Origin: Oscillatoriales cyanobacterium
GTDB lineage: Bacteria > Cyanobacteriota > Cyanobacteriia > Cyanobacteriales > Microcoleaceae
Reading direction: 5' to 3'
DNA length: 50,641 bases
NCBI GenBank assembly: GCA_004293365.1
Contig: RDYN01000039.1
Span: forward strand, 1-50,641
Both the position numbers and the translations under genes were made by a program. Under the pieces are notes generated by a model that saw nothing but the letters and a program-made list of their open reading frames with translations, was not told where the DNA came from and did not search any database. Positions 26,550-35,167 of this stretch are shown piece by piece; within the stretch, counting starts at the first letter, position 1, and the number at the start of each line of letters is the position of its first letter.

Positions 26550-27461
26550 ATGAGAACACAAGAGAAAAAGCAAGTCAAGCTCATTGATTTTAGCCGAGAA
26601 CCGACATCAGATTTTCTGCTACCTCAGCCTGCTTTGCTGAAAAGTTCGGGATGGGGAAATATCCATTTTGAATTGCACGAACAACCCAAGTTTGACACTC
26701 CCGAACATCAAGCTACTTGGCACGTTATTGCTCATTGTCCGCCTTTTTGCACATCAAAATCGCGATCGGGCGATCGCTGGTTGGATGGAAAGTTGAAAAC
26801 AGAAGCGCGGAATGAGGGTGACATTGCGATTGTTCCGGCGGGTATTTCCCACCGCTGTATCTGGAATATTTTATCTCAGTTTACGATTGTGGCGATCGAT
26901 CCAGCACTCCTGGAACAAGTCGGTCAAGATTTGGTCGATCGCGATCGCATTGAACTCATCCCCCATTATATGACTGAGCAAGATCCTCTGCTCCAAGGTA
27001 TTATCGCGGCCTTGAGAGGCGAAGTAGAATCAGCCAAAATTGGCGGTTATTTGTTCGTTGACAGTCTCAAAACCACATTAGCGATTCACCTGTTACGAAA
27101 ATATTGCACCGCGCCACCGCAGCCCAGAAGCTACGCGGGTGGATTATCCAAAGCAAAGCTGCAACAGGTAACGGAATATATCGCAGAAAATCTCGATCGA
27201 GAAGTAAAGTTAATTGAGCTTGCTGCGATCGCCCAAATCAGTCCGTATCACTTTTTACGTTTGTTTAAAAACAGTCTCGGCATGACACCGCATCAGTACA
27301 TTTTGCAGCGTCGGATTGCCAAAGCTAAGTATCTTTTACTGCAAAGCGAACTCAGTATTGCAGAAGTTGCCGCCGCTGTGGGTTTTTGCGATCAAAGTCA
27401 TTTGACTCGATATTTTAAGCGGATTGTTGGGGTGACGCCGAAACAACTTCTGCAAGGTTGA
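26550..27461 (+). CDS. AraC-family transcriptional regulator
   Basis: The protein has 303 residues. The C-terminal ~100 form a double helix-turn-helix (ENLDREVKLIELAAIAQISP, LFKNSLGMTPHQYILQRRIA, LSIAEVAAAVGF and SHLTRYFKRIVGVTPKQL), the standard AraC/XylS module. The N-terminal part (about 30-150) is a cupin-like ligand domain (EGDIAIVPAGISHRC is the typical strand with a His). The effector is unknown. The adjacent monooxygenase-like gene is transcribed towards it and is more likely under PadR control. Confidence 0.88.
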   Translation: MRTQEKKQVKLIDFSREPTSDFLLPQPALLKSSGWGNIHFELHEQPKFDTPEHQATWHVIAHCPPFCTSKSRSGDRWLDGKLKTEARNEGDIAIVPAGISHRCIWNILSQFTIVAIDPALLEQVGQDLVDRDRIELIPHYMTEQDPLLQGIIAALRGEVESAKIGGYLFVDSLKTTLAIHLLRKYCTAPPQPRSYAGGLSKAKLQQVTEYIAENLDREVKLIELAAIAQISPYHFLRLFKNSLGMTPHQYILQRRIAKAKYLLLQSELSIAEVAAAVGFCDQSHLTRYFKRIVGVTPKQLLQG

Positions 27462-27496
27462 AACCTGCGGCAAGCTTCATTAATCTGATAATTAGT

Positions 27497-27901
27497 TTAT
27501 TTGGCAAAACTCGGATAAAGCGTTGCCATCCCTTGCGGTTCATGGCTGTATTTCCCACTTTGCGAAGGCGTGTATGTCTCGTTATACAAACAGAGGCTAT
27601 CGGGATTTTTCACCACAAACTGCATCATCCGCCGATGGGCTTCACCTCGGAAAAACTGTTTCAGATCGGCTTCTGAGCGCCAGTAACTCACCATAATCAC
27701 TTCCTTGGGCCCACAAATTCCTGCTTTCATTTGCACGCAGCCTTCAGCTTTAGCAGTCGAAGTGCCGATCCACACTAGATTTTTCCACATCCAGAAAAAC
27801 CCCGCGCGATCGCGTGCCACAAAGCCGTTGACAAACACCACTGCTTCCGGGCGATCGGGCAAATCGATCTCGTAAATGGAATATCTGTTTGCATTTGCCA
27901 T
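27497..27901 (-). CDS. Small monooxygenase-like protein (DUF4188/DUF3291 type)
   Basis: Start set at the ATG at 27901, preceded by AAGGAG with 7-base spacing, giving 134 residues. The fold signature VVFVNGFVARDRAGFFWMWK, and VSYWRSEADLKQFFRGEAHR followed by NETY, is that of dimeric ferredoxin-like monooxygenase/DUF4188 proteins. The WR-S-x-x-D-L-x-x-F and H-x-x-x-x-x-F parts line the pocket in related proteins. The substrate is unknown. It is divergent from the padR gene across a 122-bp intergenic region with a perfect 19-bp inverted repeat, so it is probably the target gene of that repressor. Confidence 0.75.
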   Translation of the reverse strand: MANANRYSIYEIDLPDRPEAVVFVNGFVARDRAGFFWMWKNLVWIGTSTAKAEGCVQMKAGICGPKEVIMVSYWRSEADLKQFFRGEAHRRMMQFVVKNPDSLCLYNETYTPSQSGKYSHEPQGMATLYPSFAK

Positions 27902-27956
27902 CTTCAGACTCCTTGACAATCTTGCTATCTGTAATTGGTTTATTCAATCTCATGAC

Positions 27957-28006
27957 TATTCACTAAATTGAATATAAAATCTATGGTATATTCAATTTAG
28001 TGAATA
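27957..28006. promoter_or_regulatory. PadR operator: perfect 19-bp inverted repeat
   Basis: TATTCACTAAATTGAATAT at 27957-27975 and its exact complement at 27988-28006, separated by 12 bases. It ends 16 bases before the padR start and lies 55 bases upstream of the divergent monooxygenase-like gene. Position, length and symmetry fit a binding site for a PadR homodimer, possibly two dimers since each arm is itself rich in ATTNA. It would control both genes. Confidence 0.75.
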
Positions 28007-28022
28007 TGTCAACCCCTAGCTT

Positions 28023-28565
28023 ATGTCTCTTAGCTATGCCATTCTGTCAGTCTTAGTAAGCGCCCCCAGCAGTGGCTACGACCTGGCCAAGCGCTTCAAT
28101 CCCTCTGTGGAAGGATCGGTTGGTTTTTTTTGGAGTGCCAGCTTCCAGCAGATTTACCGAGAATTGAACCGCCTGGAAGAAAAGCAGTGGCTGCAAGCCG
28201 AATCCGTACAGCAGGAAAATCGACCAGACAAACGTGTCTATACCGTGACGGGATTGGGCAAACAGCAGTTGTGTCAATGGATTGCTGAGTCGGAAGAGAT
28301 GGCCGCAATCAAGGATGAGTTGCTCGTCAAACTCTATGCTGGGTATTTGGTGTCTCCTCAGATAATCGCGGCAAAACTCGAAGCGCACCGCCAGCAACAT
28401 CAGCAGCGATTAACGATTTATCAACAAATTAAAACCCAGGAATTTACAAATCCCCAAAAGTTGTCAAACAGCCTAAAATTTCAGTACATGACGTTACTGC
28501 GCGGGATTCACTACGAAACAGGCTGGCTAGCTTGGTGTGACGAGATCCTGCTGTTGCTGCAATAA
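28023..28565 (+). CDS. PadR-family transcriptional repressor
   Basis: The 180-residue protein has an N-terminal winged helix (about 1-85: YAILSVLVSAPSSGYDLAKR, then SFQQIYRELNRLEEKQWLQA and the wing RPDKRVYTVTGLG) followed by the helical C-terminal dimerisation domain (about 90-180) of the PadR-s2 subclass. PadR proteins repress genes for phenolic-acid or drug handling until a ligand binds. Here the perfect inverted repeat upstream and the divergent monooxygenase-like gene mark a classic repressor-target pair. The MAPEG gene downstream could be part of the same response. Confidence 0.88.
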   Translation: MSLSYAILSVLVSAPSSGYDLAKRFNPSVEGSVGFFWSASFQQIYRELNRLEEKQWLQAESVQQENRPDKRVYTVTGLGKQQLCQWIAESEEMAAIKDELLVKLYAGYLVSPQIIAAKLEAHRQQHQQRLTIYQQIKTQEFTNPQKLSNSLKFQYMTLLRGIHYETGWLAWCDEILLLLQ

Positions 28566-28669
28566 GTGCAAGGCGAAGGCAATAATTTACTAAAATTCTG
28601 CAACTTTCTCCTAGATTCCTGACTGGTAAATTTTCTAAAGTGTTAGCAGCAGTTTCGCAACCTAGAAAG

Positions 28670-29083
28670 ATGATCCAAATTGAACCGACAAATATGACTT
28701 TCCCTCTCTGGGGTTTAGTAATTTTCATTTTGTGGACGATCGCAATTGTCATCGCCCTCATCGCAGTCAGGATTCGGCATCTATCTGCGGGCGGATCTCC
28801 CAAAGATTTCGGCACACCAAACGATGAAAGCTTGCTGTGGCGACTATTTCGAGTACAATCCAACTTGATAGAAAATCTGCCTTTGTATTTGGGAGTTGTT
28901 TTTCTGCTAACAGTTAGGGGCGTCTCTGGAACAGCCGTAGATTCGCTGATTGTCGCGTACATCGTATTTCGGCTGGTGCATTCAATGATTCACATCGCCG
29001 GCCTCAATCCCATGTTTAGGGTATGGAGCTTAGGGATTCAGTTAAGTTGCTTGGTAGCCTTAATTGTGATGGCAGTTTTGTAG
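28670..29083 (+). CDS. MAPEG-family membrane protein
   Basis: An ATG at 28670 (or 28694, MTFPLWG) is preferred over the upstream GTG. The product of about 137 residues has four membrane helices and the MAPEG pattern E-N-x-P (NLIENLPLYL, about residues 67-76 from 28670) followed by R-L-V-H-S (YIVFRLVHSMIHI). MAPEG proteins are glutathione-dependent transferases/peroxidases of membranes; bacterial members are poorly characterised. It lies 105 bases after padR on the same strand, so co-transcription is possible. Confidence 0.8.
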   Translation: MIQIEPTNMTFPLWGLVIFILWTIAIVIALIAVRIRHLSAGGSPKDFGTPNDESLLWRLFRVQSNLIENLPLYLGVVFLLTVRGVSGTAVDSLIVAYIVFRLVHSMIHIAGLNPMFRVWSLGIQLSCLVALIVMAVL

Positions 29084-29392
29084 TTGATGAATCACGCAAT
29101 TGGCACCTATTATATTGTAGGGTGCGTCAGAGGCAAACTCTAATTGTTGGCACAAAGTCTCAATCTGACGCACCTTGCAAGTCCGTCGATCGCTTTCTGG
29201 GCACCCCTGCGTCAGATGTGTTAAATATTGAGCGAGCTGATTTCTTAACATAAATGGTAATCTTTTTAATATTTAACAGTTAATTTTCCGCAATACCGCT
29301 GACAACTGCTGTATCAAAAGGCTAAGCTAGCTACAAGCTTAAACTTCCTTTTCTAGAGACAAACCGCAGCCAATTTCACTCGCCTTTTAACT
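29084..29392. repeat. Intergenic region with an inverted GGTGCGTCAGA repeat
   Basis: TGTAGGGTGCGTCAGA (29116-29131) faces TCTGACGCACC (29164-29174) around a 32-nt loop. A related single copy is at 14940-14955. No gene is seen; the last 50 bases before the ABC gene contain AAGGCTAAGCTAGC but no obvious promoter. Confidence 0.5.
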
Positions 29393-30343
29393 ATGGCAAA
29401 AGAATTAGCAATAGACACTCGCGGACTTACCAAACAATTCGATCGCCATATAGCCGTCAATGACATCGACTTGCAAGTCGCCGCCGGGGAAATCTGCGGG
29501 CTGATCGGCCCCAACGGTGCCGGCAAAACTACCTTGCTGCGAATGTTAGCCGCCGCCGAAGAACCGACTACAGGGGAAATTTACATCAACGGCAGTCCCT
29601 TGTTGCGCGATCGATCTAACCCCACTCTCAAACAGCACATCGGCTTTCTTCCCGATGACTTTCCCCTTTACGACGATCTGACTGTTTGGGATTATTTAGA
29701 TTACTTTGCCCGATTGTACAACTTGCGGCAACCCAAGCGCCGAGAACGCATCTATGCAGTTTTAGAACTCGTGCAATTAACCAACAAGCGCAACAGCTTA
29801 ATTTCTACTCTGTCGCGGGGGATGAAACAGCGCCTGAGTTTGGGCCGCACTATTATTCACGAACCGCTGTTGCTGCTGTTAGATGAACCAGTTTCCGGTT
29901 TAGATCCGATCGCGCGATCGCAATTTCGCGAAATCATCAAAGCTGTGCAGCAAGGCGGCATGACCGTAGTCATATCATCCCACGTTCTCAGCGATTTAGC
30001 GGAACTTTGCACCTGGGTAGGGATTATGGAATTGGGCTATCTTGTCGAAAGTGCCCCTTTGCAAGAACTTTACAAACGCCTCGGAAAACAGCAAATTGTC
30101 ATGGCAACTTTGGGCAATATAGAAGCGCTGACATCCGAACTCAAAAACTTTCCTTGGGTTGAAAGTTGGGAAATATTGCCGGAAACTCAGCAGGTATGCG
30201 CTCATTTTTCAGGAAACCGGGAAGATGCGGCGAATTTACTGCGATCGCTCGTCAACGCCAACATTCCCCTCACAGAATTTCACTGCACCCAAGAAGACTT
30301 AGAAACCATCTTCCTGAAGATGGGACACAAACAAGCATCTTAA
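29393..30343 (+). CDS. ABC transporter ATP-binding protein
   Basis: The 316-residue nucleotide-binding subunit has Walker A GPNGAGKT (39-46), signature LSRGMKQR (140-147), Walker B LLLLLDEP (159-166) and H-loop H197. The first 215 residues are the ATPase, and the rest a regulatory tail typical of CcmA/NatA-type exporters. The following gene is an ABC-2-like membrane protein, and together they form a probable efflux system of unknown substrate. In this subfamily the signature Ser is followed by RGM, common in ABC-2 exporters. Confidence 0.92.
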   Translation: MAKELAIDTRGLTKQFDRHIAVNDIDLQVAAGEICGLIGPNGAGKTTLLRMLAAAEEPTTGEIYINGSPLLRDRSNPTLKQHIGFLPDDFPLYDDLTVWDYLDYFARLYNLRQPKRRERIYAVLELVQLTNKRNSLISTLSRGMKQRLSLGRTIIHEPLLLLLDEPVSGLDPIARSQFREIIKAVQQGGMTVVISSHVLSDLAELCTWVGIMELGYLVESAPLQELYKRLGKQQIVMATLGNIEALTSELKNFPWVESWEILPETQQVCAHFSGNREDAANLLRSLVNANIPLTEFHCTQEDLETIFLKMGHKQAS

Positions 30344-30506
30344 ATAGTCCTGGACGGACGGGCGGTCAGAAACCTGGTTTTTATCAAAATCTTTCATCCG
30401 AGCCACCAGATTCAGCAAAAAACCCGGTTTCTGCGGTCAAAATGCGTCCCAGACTATTAAATTTCCTGAGTTCCAATTGTTCAATCACAACTCAAAACAA
30501 TTACCT

Positions 30507-32183
30507 ATGACTCTCAACTTGCTAGACACAATCGGTAACTGGAATTCCCAGTTATTTCGAGAACTTAAAGGCCGCCTGAAAATTGGGCATATTGCGATCG
30601 CCAGCGTCCTTTCCCTCAGCAGTCAACTGGTGCTGTTTTTGTCTTGGAGCAGCCAGATACCCGTTGCTCCTCCTGTCGGTGAGTACAAGTACCCCACTCA
30701 TCACAGATTCTGCACTGGATTTGCTGGCAATGCCACAGGTGATGGAACCAAGTGCATCCAAGATGCGGCAGGAAATTTCATCATTAACTGGCCCTCTTGG
30801 TGGCTAGAAATATTCGCTTACCTGAGCCTATTTAGTGCGATCGCACTTTTAGCAGTCGGCACTTATATGCTTGTGAGCGATTTAGACAAAGAGGAACGCC
30901 GCGGTACACTCAACTTTATTCGCCTCAGCCCCCAATCTGCTACCACAATTTTTCTCGGCAAAATTCTCGGAGTCCCAATCTTACTGTATCTCGCAGCAAT
31001 TCTGGCTTTACCGCTACACATTTACAGCGGATTAGCAGCTCAAATACCTCTGCACCATATTTTATGTTTCGACATAGCAATGCTAGCTAGCTGTGCTTTA
31101 TTCTACAGCGGCGCAATGCTATTTGGCTTAACAACCAGTTGGTTGGGAGGGTTTCAACCTTGGCTGGCTAGTGTTGCGGTTTTGGGTTTTATTACCACAG
31201 CTTTTAATGCACCTTCAGTCGGAAATTCTGCGGATTTACTAACATTTTTGTCTCCGGCTGCTGTCCTGAAACAGGTAATTGATCGAGTTAATAAGTCATC
31301 CCATTCTAACCTTAACTGGTTAATTGGAGAGTTCGATCGCCTGGAATGGTTTCATTTGCAGATTGGCAAAAATTTTGTGTCTTCTACCGCCTTATCTTTA
31401 TTGATCTGTGCAGTGGCAACCTACTGGATGTGGCAGGGATGGCAGCGTCGCTTTCCCAATCCCACCGCTACTGTTTTGAGCAAAAAGCAAAGTTATTTGC
31501 TGGTGATGTGCTATCAGTCAATAATTTTAGGATTTGCACTCCAATCAAATAGGTACTCGCTGGACACTATCGCCTTTTTATTAATTCCAAACTTGATGGT
31601 GTTTTTAGCTTTAATTGCAGCTTTAACACCGGAAAGACAAGCTTTGTATGATTGGGCGAGGTATCGCAGACAAATAGTTCCCACTAGGAGTCAGAAGTTG
31701 TGGCGCAAATACCCCATTCTCGATTTGATTTGGAGCGAAAAAAGTCCAGCATTAGTTGCAATAACAATCAATCTCCTCAGTTCGACAGTCATATTAACAC
31801 CTTGGCTGCTGGTGAATCCCAACGCTTTTCGCTGCATGATTTTGTTCGTAAATATCATTTTGATTTACGCCACAATCACCCAGCTATTCATGTTTGCAAA
31901 AATCCGAAATCAGGCAGTTTGGGCGACTTGTACAGTCGGAGGCGCTATCTTTTTACCACCACTTATTTTATCTATGCTTTCCCTCTACCCAGCAAAAGCT
32001 CCTTTCATTTGGATGTCTGTGGTATTTCCTATCTTTGGATCATCTGGTTTGAGCGAGTCAATACATACTATTTTGCTCTCGATCCTGGGCCAGTGGACTG
32101 TGTTGGTGCTGCTGAATTTGCAATTGAGGCGGCAACTCCGTATCGCAGGGGAATCGGCATCTAAAGCTTTGCTGAAGGCTTGA
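30507..32183 (+). CDS. ABC-2-type transporter permease
   Basis: Start set at the ATG at 30507 (MTLNLLDTIG). The 558-residue protein has about 12 hydrophobic helices and the ABC-2 permease pattern (KEERRGTLNFIRLSPQSAT, then FLGKILGVPILLYLAAILAL) after the second helix; the EERRGTL..L.LSP coupling helix matches ABC exporters that pair with the upstream ATPase. A periplasmic loop (about 35-95) carries cysteines. It lies 163 bases after the ATPase gene; the spacer holds two AACCCGGTTT palindromes that may reduce read-through. It ends in a good terminator. Confidence 0.85.
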   Translation: MTLNLLDTIGNWNSQLFRELKGRLKIGHIAIASVLSLSSQLVLFLSWSSQIPVAPPVGEYKYPTHHRFCTGFAGNATGDGTKCIQDAAGNFIINWPSWWLEIFAYLSLFSAIALLAVGTYMLVSDLDKEERRGTLNFIRLSPQSATTIFLGKILGVPILLYLAAILALPLHIYSGLAAQIPLHHILCFDIAMLASCALFYSGAMLFGLTTSWLGGFQPWLASVAVLGFITTAFNAPSVGNSADLLTFLSPAAVLKQVIDRVNKSSHSNLNWLIGEFDRLEWFHLQIGKNFVSSTALSLLICAVATYWMWQGWQRRFPNPTATVLSKKQSYLLVMCYQSIILGFALQSNRYSLDTIAFLLIPNLMVFLALIAALTPERQALYDWARYRRQIVPTRSQKLWRKYPILDLIWSEKSPALVAITINLLSSTVILTPWLLVNPNAFRCMILFVNIILIYATITQLFMFAKIRNQAVWATCTVGGAIFLPPLILSMLSLYPAKAPFIWMSVVFPIFGSSGLSESIHTILLSILGQWTVLVLLNLQLRRQLRIAGESASKALLKA

Positions 32184-32197
32184 AAAAATAAAAAGGC

Positions 32198-32215
32198 GGT
32201 TGAAACCGCCTGCTA
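32198..32215. terminator. Bidirectional terminator, ABC permease / cruG
   Basis: AGGCGGT..ACCGCCT with a 4-nt loop, preceded by AAAAAATAAAA and followed by GCTATTTT, between convergent genes. Confidence 0.7.
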
Positions 32216-32261
32216 TTTTGGAAATTGTCGGACGTTTCATATCAATTTCGGTTATAGACTT

Positions 32262-32332
32262 AGGTACGTTGTTGCGCTTGAGCGCTCTTTCCTGATATTT
32301 ATGAAGAGCGCTCAAGCGCAACAACGTACCTT
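32262..32332. repeat. Inverted pair of the GCGCTTGAGCGC repeat
   Basis: TAGGTACGTTGTTGCGCTTG runs into its complement over about 30-bp arms. It is the same unit as the tandem array at 14584-14756, here as one large hairpin downstream of cruG. Confidence 0.8.
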
Positions 32333-32360
32333 TATTCTGATATTCTGAAGCACTTATCAG

Positions 32361-33560
32361 CTAACTATACTTGCGGCCGCGCCACTGGGTAGGCTGATTT
32401 AAGGCAGAAATGAGAATTCGCAAAAACGCCAGCGGATCGGCTAAAGGTGATAGCCAAAACAGCCATTTACCCGATGCTTGAGTTCGATCGTAACTCGGAG
32501 CGATCGCAAAACACAAAGCCGATCGCACTGCAACCAAAAATACATTCAATCCCCACAGCCCAAACTGCGGAAACACGCCCACCCCAGGCACAGAACCGGA
32601 TAGCAAATACCACAGGACGATCGGCACCGGCAAACCTTGAACCGCCAATAACAGCCACAAATCGCCCCAAATTTGAGCGCTAGAAGCAGCATCTTTCAAA
32701 TCGAGCGATCGTCCCCATTCGTTCCAAGTCTCGATCGCCCCCTCATACATCCGCACCTTCAGCACTTTCGCCCCGTCCAAAAAGCCCACTTTAAAGCCCT
32801 TAGCAGCAGCATAGCGAGCCAAGGTCACATCATCGCAAAAAGAACCTTTTGCGACTTCATAGCCCCCTAAAGCCACCAAAACCTCGCGCTTGCAGAGGAA
32901 ACACTGACCGTTTGCCATCACCCGTTCCGGCACATCGCCGCCAGTTCCCGTGGGGCCGAAGCGATAAACCAAAGTCATTAACAGCGCAGGTTGCAGCCAC
33001 AACTCGCCCGGATACTTGAGGATAAACTGCGGCGATAGCGAAATCAAATCGTAATTTCCCGCAGCAGCAGTTTTGAGCAAACTTGCGATCAAACCCGGAT
33101 GCGGCTGAGTATCCGCATCGATGCCCAAAATCCACTCGCATTTCTCGGAACTTGCCAAAAAACCCCAATTCAGCGCCCACGGACGCCCCACCCAACCAGC
33201 AGGTAACGGATCGTCGTTAATTAAGCGAAACCGGGGGTCTTTTTGGGCGGCAGTTTTGACTAAATCTCCGGTTCCGTCTACCGAATAACTATCAACAACC
33301 ACAACTTCTCGGAGCTCGTAACTTTGGCGGCTCAATCCTTCCAAACAAGGCGCAATTCTCTCTGCTTCGTTCAAAGTTGGTACCACCGCAGTACAAGCAC
33401 CCAACAAGTCCAGCGTCGGCGAATCCGGTTCTAGGGGCGGGATGCGCGAGGGGCCTTTGATTAATCGCGACATTAAAAGGGCGGCGGCGGGTAATTGTAG
33501 CAGCAAAAGTGCGGCAGGGATGATGATTGTCAGGAGATTTGAAATATTGGGAGAAATCAT
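32361..33560 (-). CDS. cruG: Carotenoid 2'-O-glycosyltransferase CruG
   Basis: The 399-residue family-2 glycosyltransferase has an N-terminal membrane helix (about 8-32), a GT-A domain with VVPTLNEAERI (59-69), metal-binding DAD at 148-150 (GIDADTQPHPG), an acidic CDDVTLA motif, and two or three C-terminal membrane helices. CruG attaches the sugar to the 2'-hydroxyl of myxol-type carotenoids. The assignment rests on fold, length and the neighbouring cruF, with which it is paired in Synechococcus. Other hopene-associated GT2 proteins look similar. It is separated from cruF by 500 bases with two mobile palindromic elements. Confidence 0.82.
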   Translation of the reverse strand: MISPNISNLLTIIIPAALLLLQLPAAALLMSRLIKGPSRIPPLEPDSPTLDLLGACTAVVPTLNEAERIAPCLEGLSRQSYELREVVVVDSYSVDGTGDLVKTAAQKDPRFRLINDDPLPAGWVGRPWALNWGFLASSEKCEWILGIDADTQPHPGLIASLLKTAAAGNYDLISLSPQFILKYPGELWLQPALLMTLVYRFGPTGTGGDVPERVMANGQCFLCKREVLVALGGYEVAKGSFCDDVTLARYAAAKGFKVGFLDGAKVLKVRMYEGAIETWNEWGRSLDLKDAASSAQIWGDLWLLLAVQGLPVPIVLWYLLSGSVPGVGVFPQFGLWGLNVFLVAVRSALCFAIAPSYDRTQASGKWLFWLSPLADPLAFLRILISALNQPTQWRGRKYS

Positions 33561-33662
33561 ATCTATTTTAGATTTTAGATTTTAGATTTTAGATTTTAGA
33601 TTTTAAATTGAAGAATTGGGAATAACCATTGATGTCAATTTAAAAAATTTAATCAACTTTTG
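33561..33662. repeat. ATTTTAG heptamer tandem run and AT-rich spacer
   Basis: About six tandem ATTTTAG units from 33567 to 33606, just upstream of cruG. Heptamer repeats of this type (compare TTGACAG runs at 48910-48951) are common in filamentous cyanobacteria. Confidence 0.75.
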
Positions 33663-33791
33663 ATATCATGTCCTGTCGATTACCACAACACAAATCGTCC
33701 GCAAAAGCGGACTTTAGTCCGCAACAATTGAGCGGACTAAAGTCCGCACTACGAACCTTACTTATTGCGGTTAATTGACAGGACACGATAT
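33663..33791. mobile_element. Complete palindromic element with terminal repeats, copy 4
   Basis: 129 bp. Left end ATATCATGTCCTGTCGATTA and right end (its near complement) TTAATTGACAGGACACGATA form about 26-bp terminal inverted repeats. The core GGTCCGC/GCGGACTTTAGTCCGC and its complement sit inside. It is one of the best-preserved copies and, with copy 5, separates cruF from cruG. Confidence 0.82.
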
Positions 33792-33915
33792 GACCTCAAA
33801 CATATTACAGGAATTTGGCATGAAAATATAGTTACTGAAAAACCCGGTTTATTGTCAAAACCGGGTTTTAAAATTAGCTCAAAATTTCCTGTAAATTTTT
33901 GCCAAATCAGCCGCG

Positions 33916-34044
33916 ATATCGTGTCCGCTCGATCGCCACAACAAAAACGGTCCGCAAAAGCGGACTTTAGTCCGCTCAATTGTTGCGGACTAAAGTCCGC
34001 TTTTGCGGACGAAGATTATTGCAGTCAATCGATCGCAAACGATA
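33916..34044. mobile_element. Complete palindromic element, copy 5
   Basis: Also 129 bp. Left end ATATCGTGTCCGCTCGATCG and right end ATCGATCGCAAACGATA. The core is GTCCGCAAAAGCGGACTTTA with its complement. It abuts the end of cruF (18 bases away) and may act as a terminator. Between copies 4 and 5 are AACCCGGTTT palindromes but no gene. Confidence 0.82.
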
Positions 34045-34062
34045 GGATTCATCATTAACGGC

Positions 34063-35001
34063 TTACTTCCGCAAAGCGCCTACGCGCTGAGATGGAATTT
34101 CAGCTTTGAGAGCAGATTCTAAAGACGGAATCGCTTCTGTTACGTCATCTGCTGCGGGTTTAGCGATCGAGCTTAGGACGATCGCCGGAACTACACCCAG
34201 AAGCACAGCTAGGGATGTTGGGAACCAAAACCGAGAATCCAAGGAAGTGACAGTGATAATCGCTCCGAAAGCAAAGTTTACCAAATAAACAATTAACGGC
34301 AAACTCAATTGGGATCGCTCTAATTTAATCGAAGTTTTTCTCCACAAGAAAGCTGCTACAGACATAAACACAGCCCCCGTGCCCATCCAGCCGGCCAAAT
34401 TGCGGTAAGGCATCCCAAAGAAAGCGCCAAGTTCCTCAAACTCCCAAAAAGGCACAGAAGTTTGACTCATCGCCGGATCTAGTACAAAATCCCAAGCTGT
34501 CAATAATAAAGCGCCAAGGGCGATCGCGCCTATTTGGCGCACCCAGTTCAGTTCGCCTTTACCGCCCGCCACTCCAGCGCGAGCAATTATATATGAAACC
34601 AGTCCTAGATAAAACCACGACAGGGGAATTGTAAACGGCACCAGCCCTGCAACTTTATAGCCCAAACCGCTCAAATAGTGGTAGTGGCCGAAGGGAAAAC
34701 CCGTACTCGTCCCCAACAACTCGCTACTCAAAGATAAAAACACCGAAGGCACCAAAAATGCCAGAGTTGCACCCGAGCCCAATGTCCGAAAGGCATAGAG
34801 AGCAACCGCCGCTGCGCCAAAAATGATATAAACTACTCCACCCCCAGCCATCCCCCACTGGAACAAAGTTTGTCCGGCGGGCGGTAAATTCATCACCAAT
34901 TCGGGACGGGGTAAAATCAGCAGCAACCCTGCCAATCCAAAGGCCATTGACAAGACGTGGGCTATCAAGCAAAAGCGCTCAGCCATCAAAAGTTGCTTCA
35001 T
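34063..35001 (-). CDS. cruF: Carotenoid 1',2'-hydratase / 2'-hydroxylase CruF
   Basis: Start set at the ATG at 35001 with GAGGAG five bases upstream; a GTG 12 codons earlier precedes that site. The 312-residue protein has about eight membrane helices and the CruF/DUF422 signature (SSELLGTSTGFPFGHYHYLSG), then TAWDFVLDPAMSQ, EFEELGAFFGMPYRNLAGW and PEL. CruF hydrates the psi-end of gamma-carotene at C-1', the first step toward myxol glycosides in cyanobacterial membranes. It is followed by cruG in the same orientation, and preceded by a divergently oriented TnpB insertion in its promoter area. Confidence 0.9.
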   Translation of the reverse strand: MKQLLMAERFCLIAHVLSMAFGLAGLLLILPRPELVMNLPPAGQTLFQWGMAGGGVVYIIFGAAAVALYAFRTLGSGATLAFLVPSVFLSLSSELLGTSTGFPFGHYHYLSGLGYKVAGLVPFTIPLSWFYLGLVSYIIARAGVAGGKGELNWVRQIGAIALGALLLTAWDFVLDPAMSQTSVPFWEFEELGAFFGMPYRNLAGWMGTGAVFMSVAAFLWRKTSIKLERSQLSLPLIVYLVNFAFGAIITVTSLDSRFWFPTSLAVLLGVVPAIVLSSIAKPAADDVTEAIPSLESALKAEIPSQRVGALRK

Positions 35002-35081
35002 GGGACTCCTCGAAAAAATATCAGATGCAGAAAGCACTCGTTACAGTTTACAATTTTTTACAAAAAAATGGGTCTAAAGCC

Positions 35082-35098
35082 CCGTCCTTATAGGACGG
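35082..35098. mobile_element. Left subterminal hairpin of the TnpB element
   Basis: CCGTCCTTATAGGACGG, mirrored at the right end (36372-36386). Such end hairpins are features of IS200/IS605-type elements. The exact left border is not defined, probably within about 15 bases upstream. Confidence 0.6.
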
Positions 35099-35167
35099 CT
35101 TTTGTTTTAACAAGCGTCTTGACGTTTGGTAAGGATGTTGTATACTGGAACAGGAGGATGCAAACAA

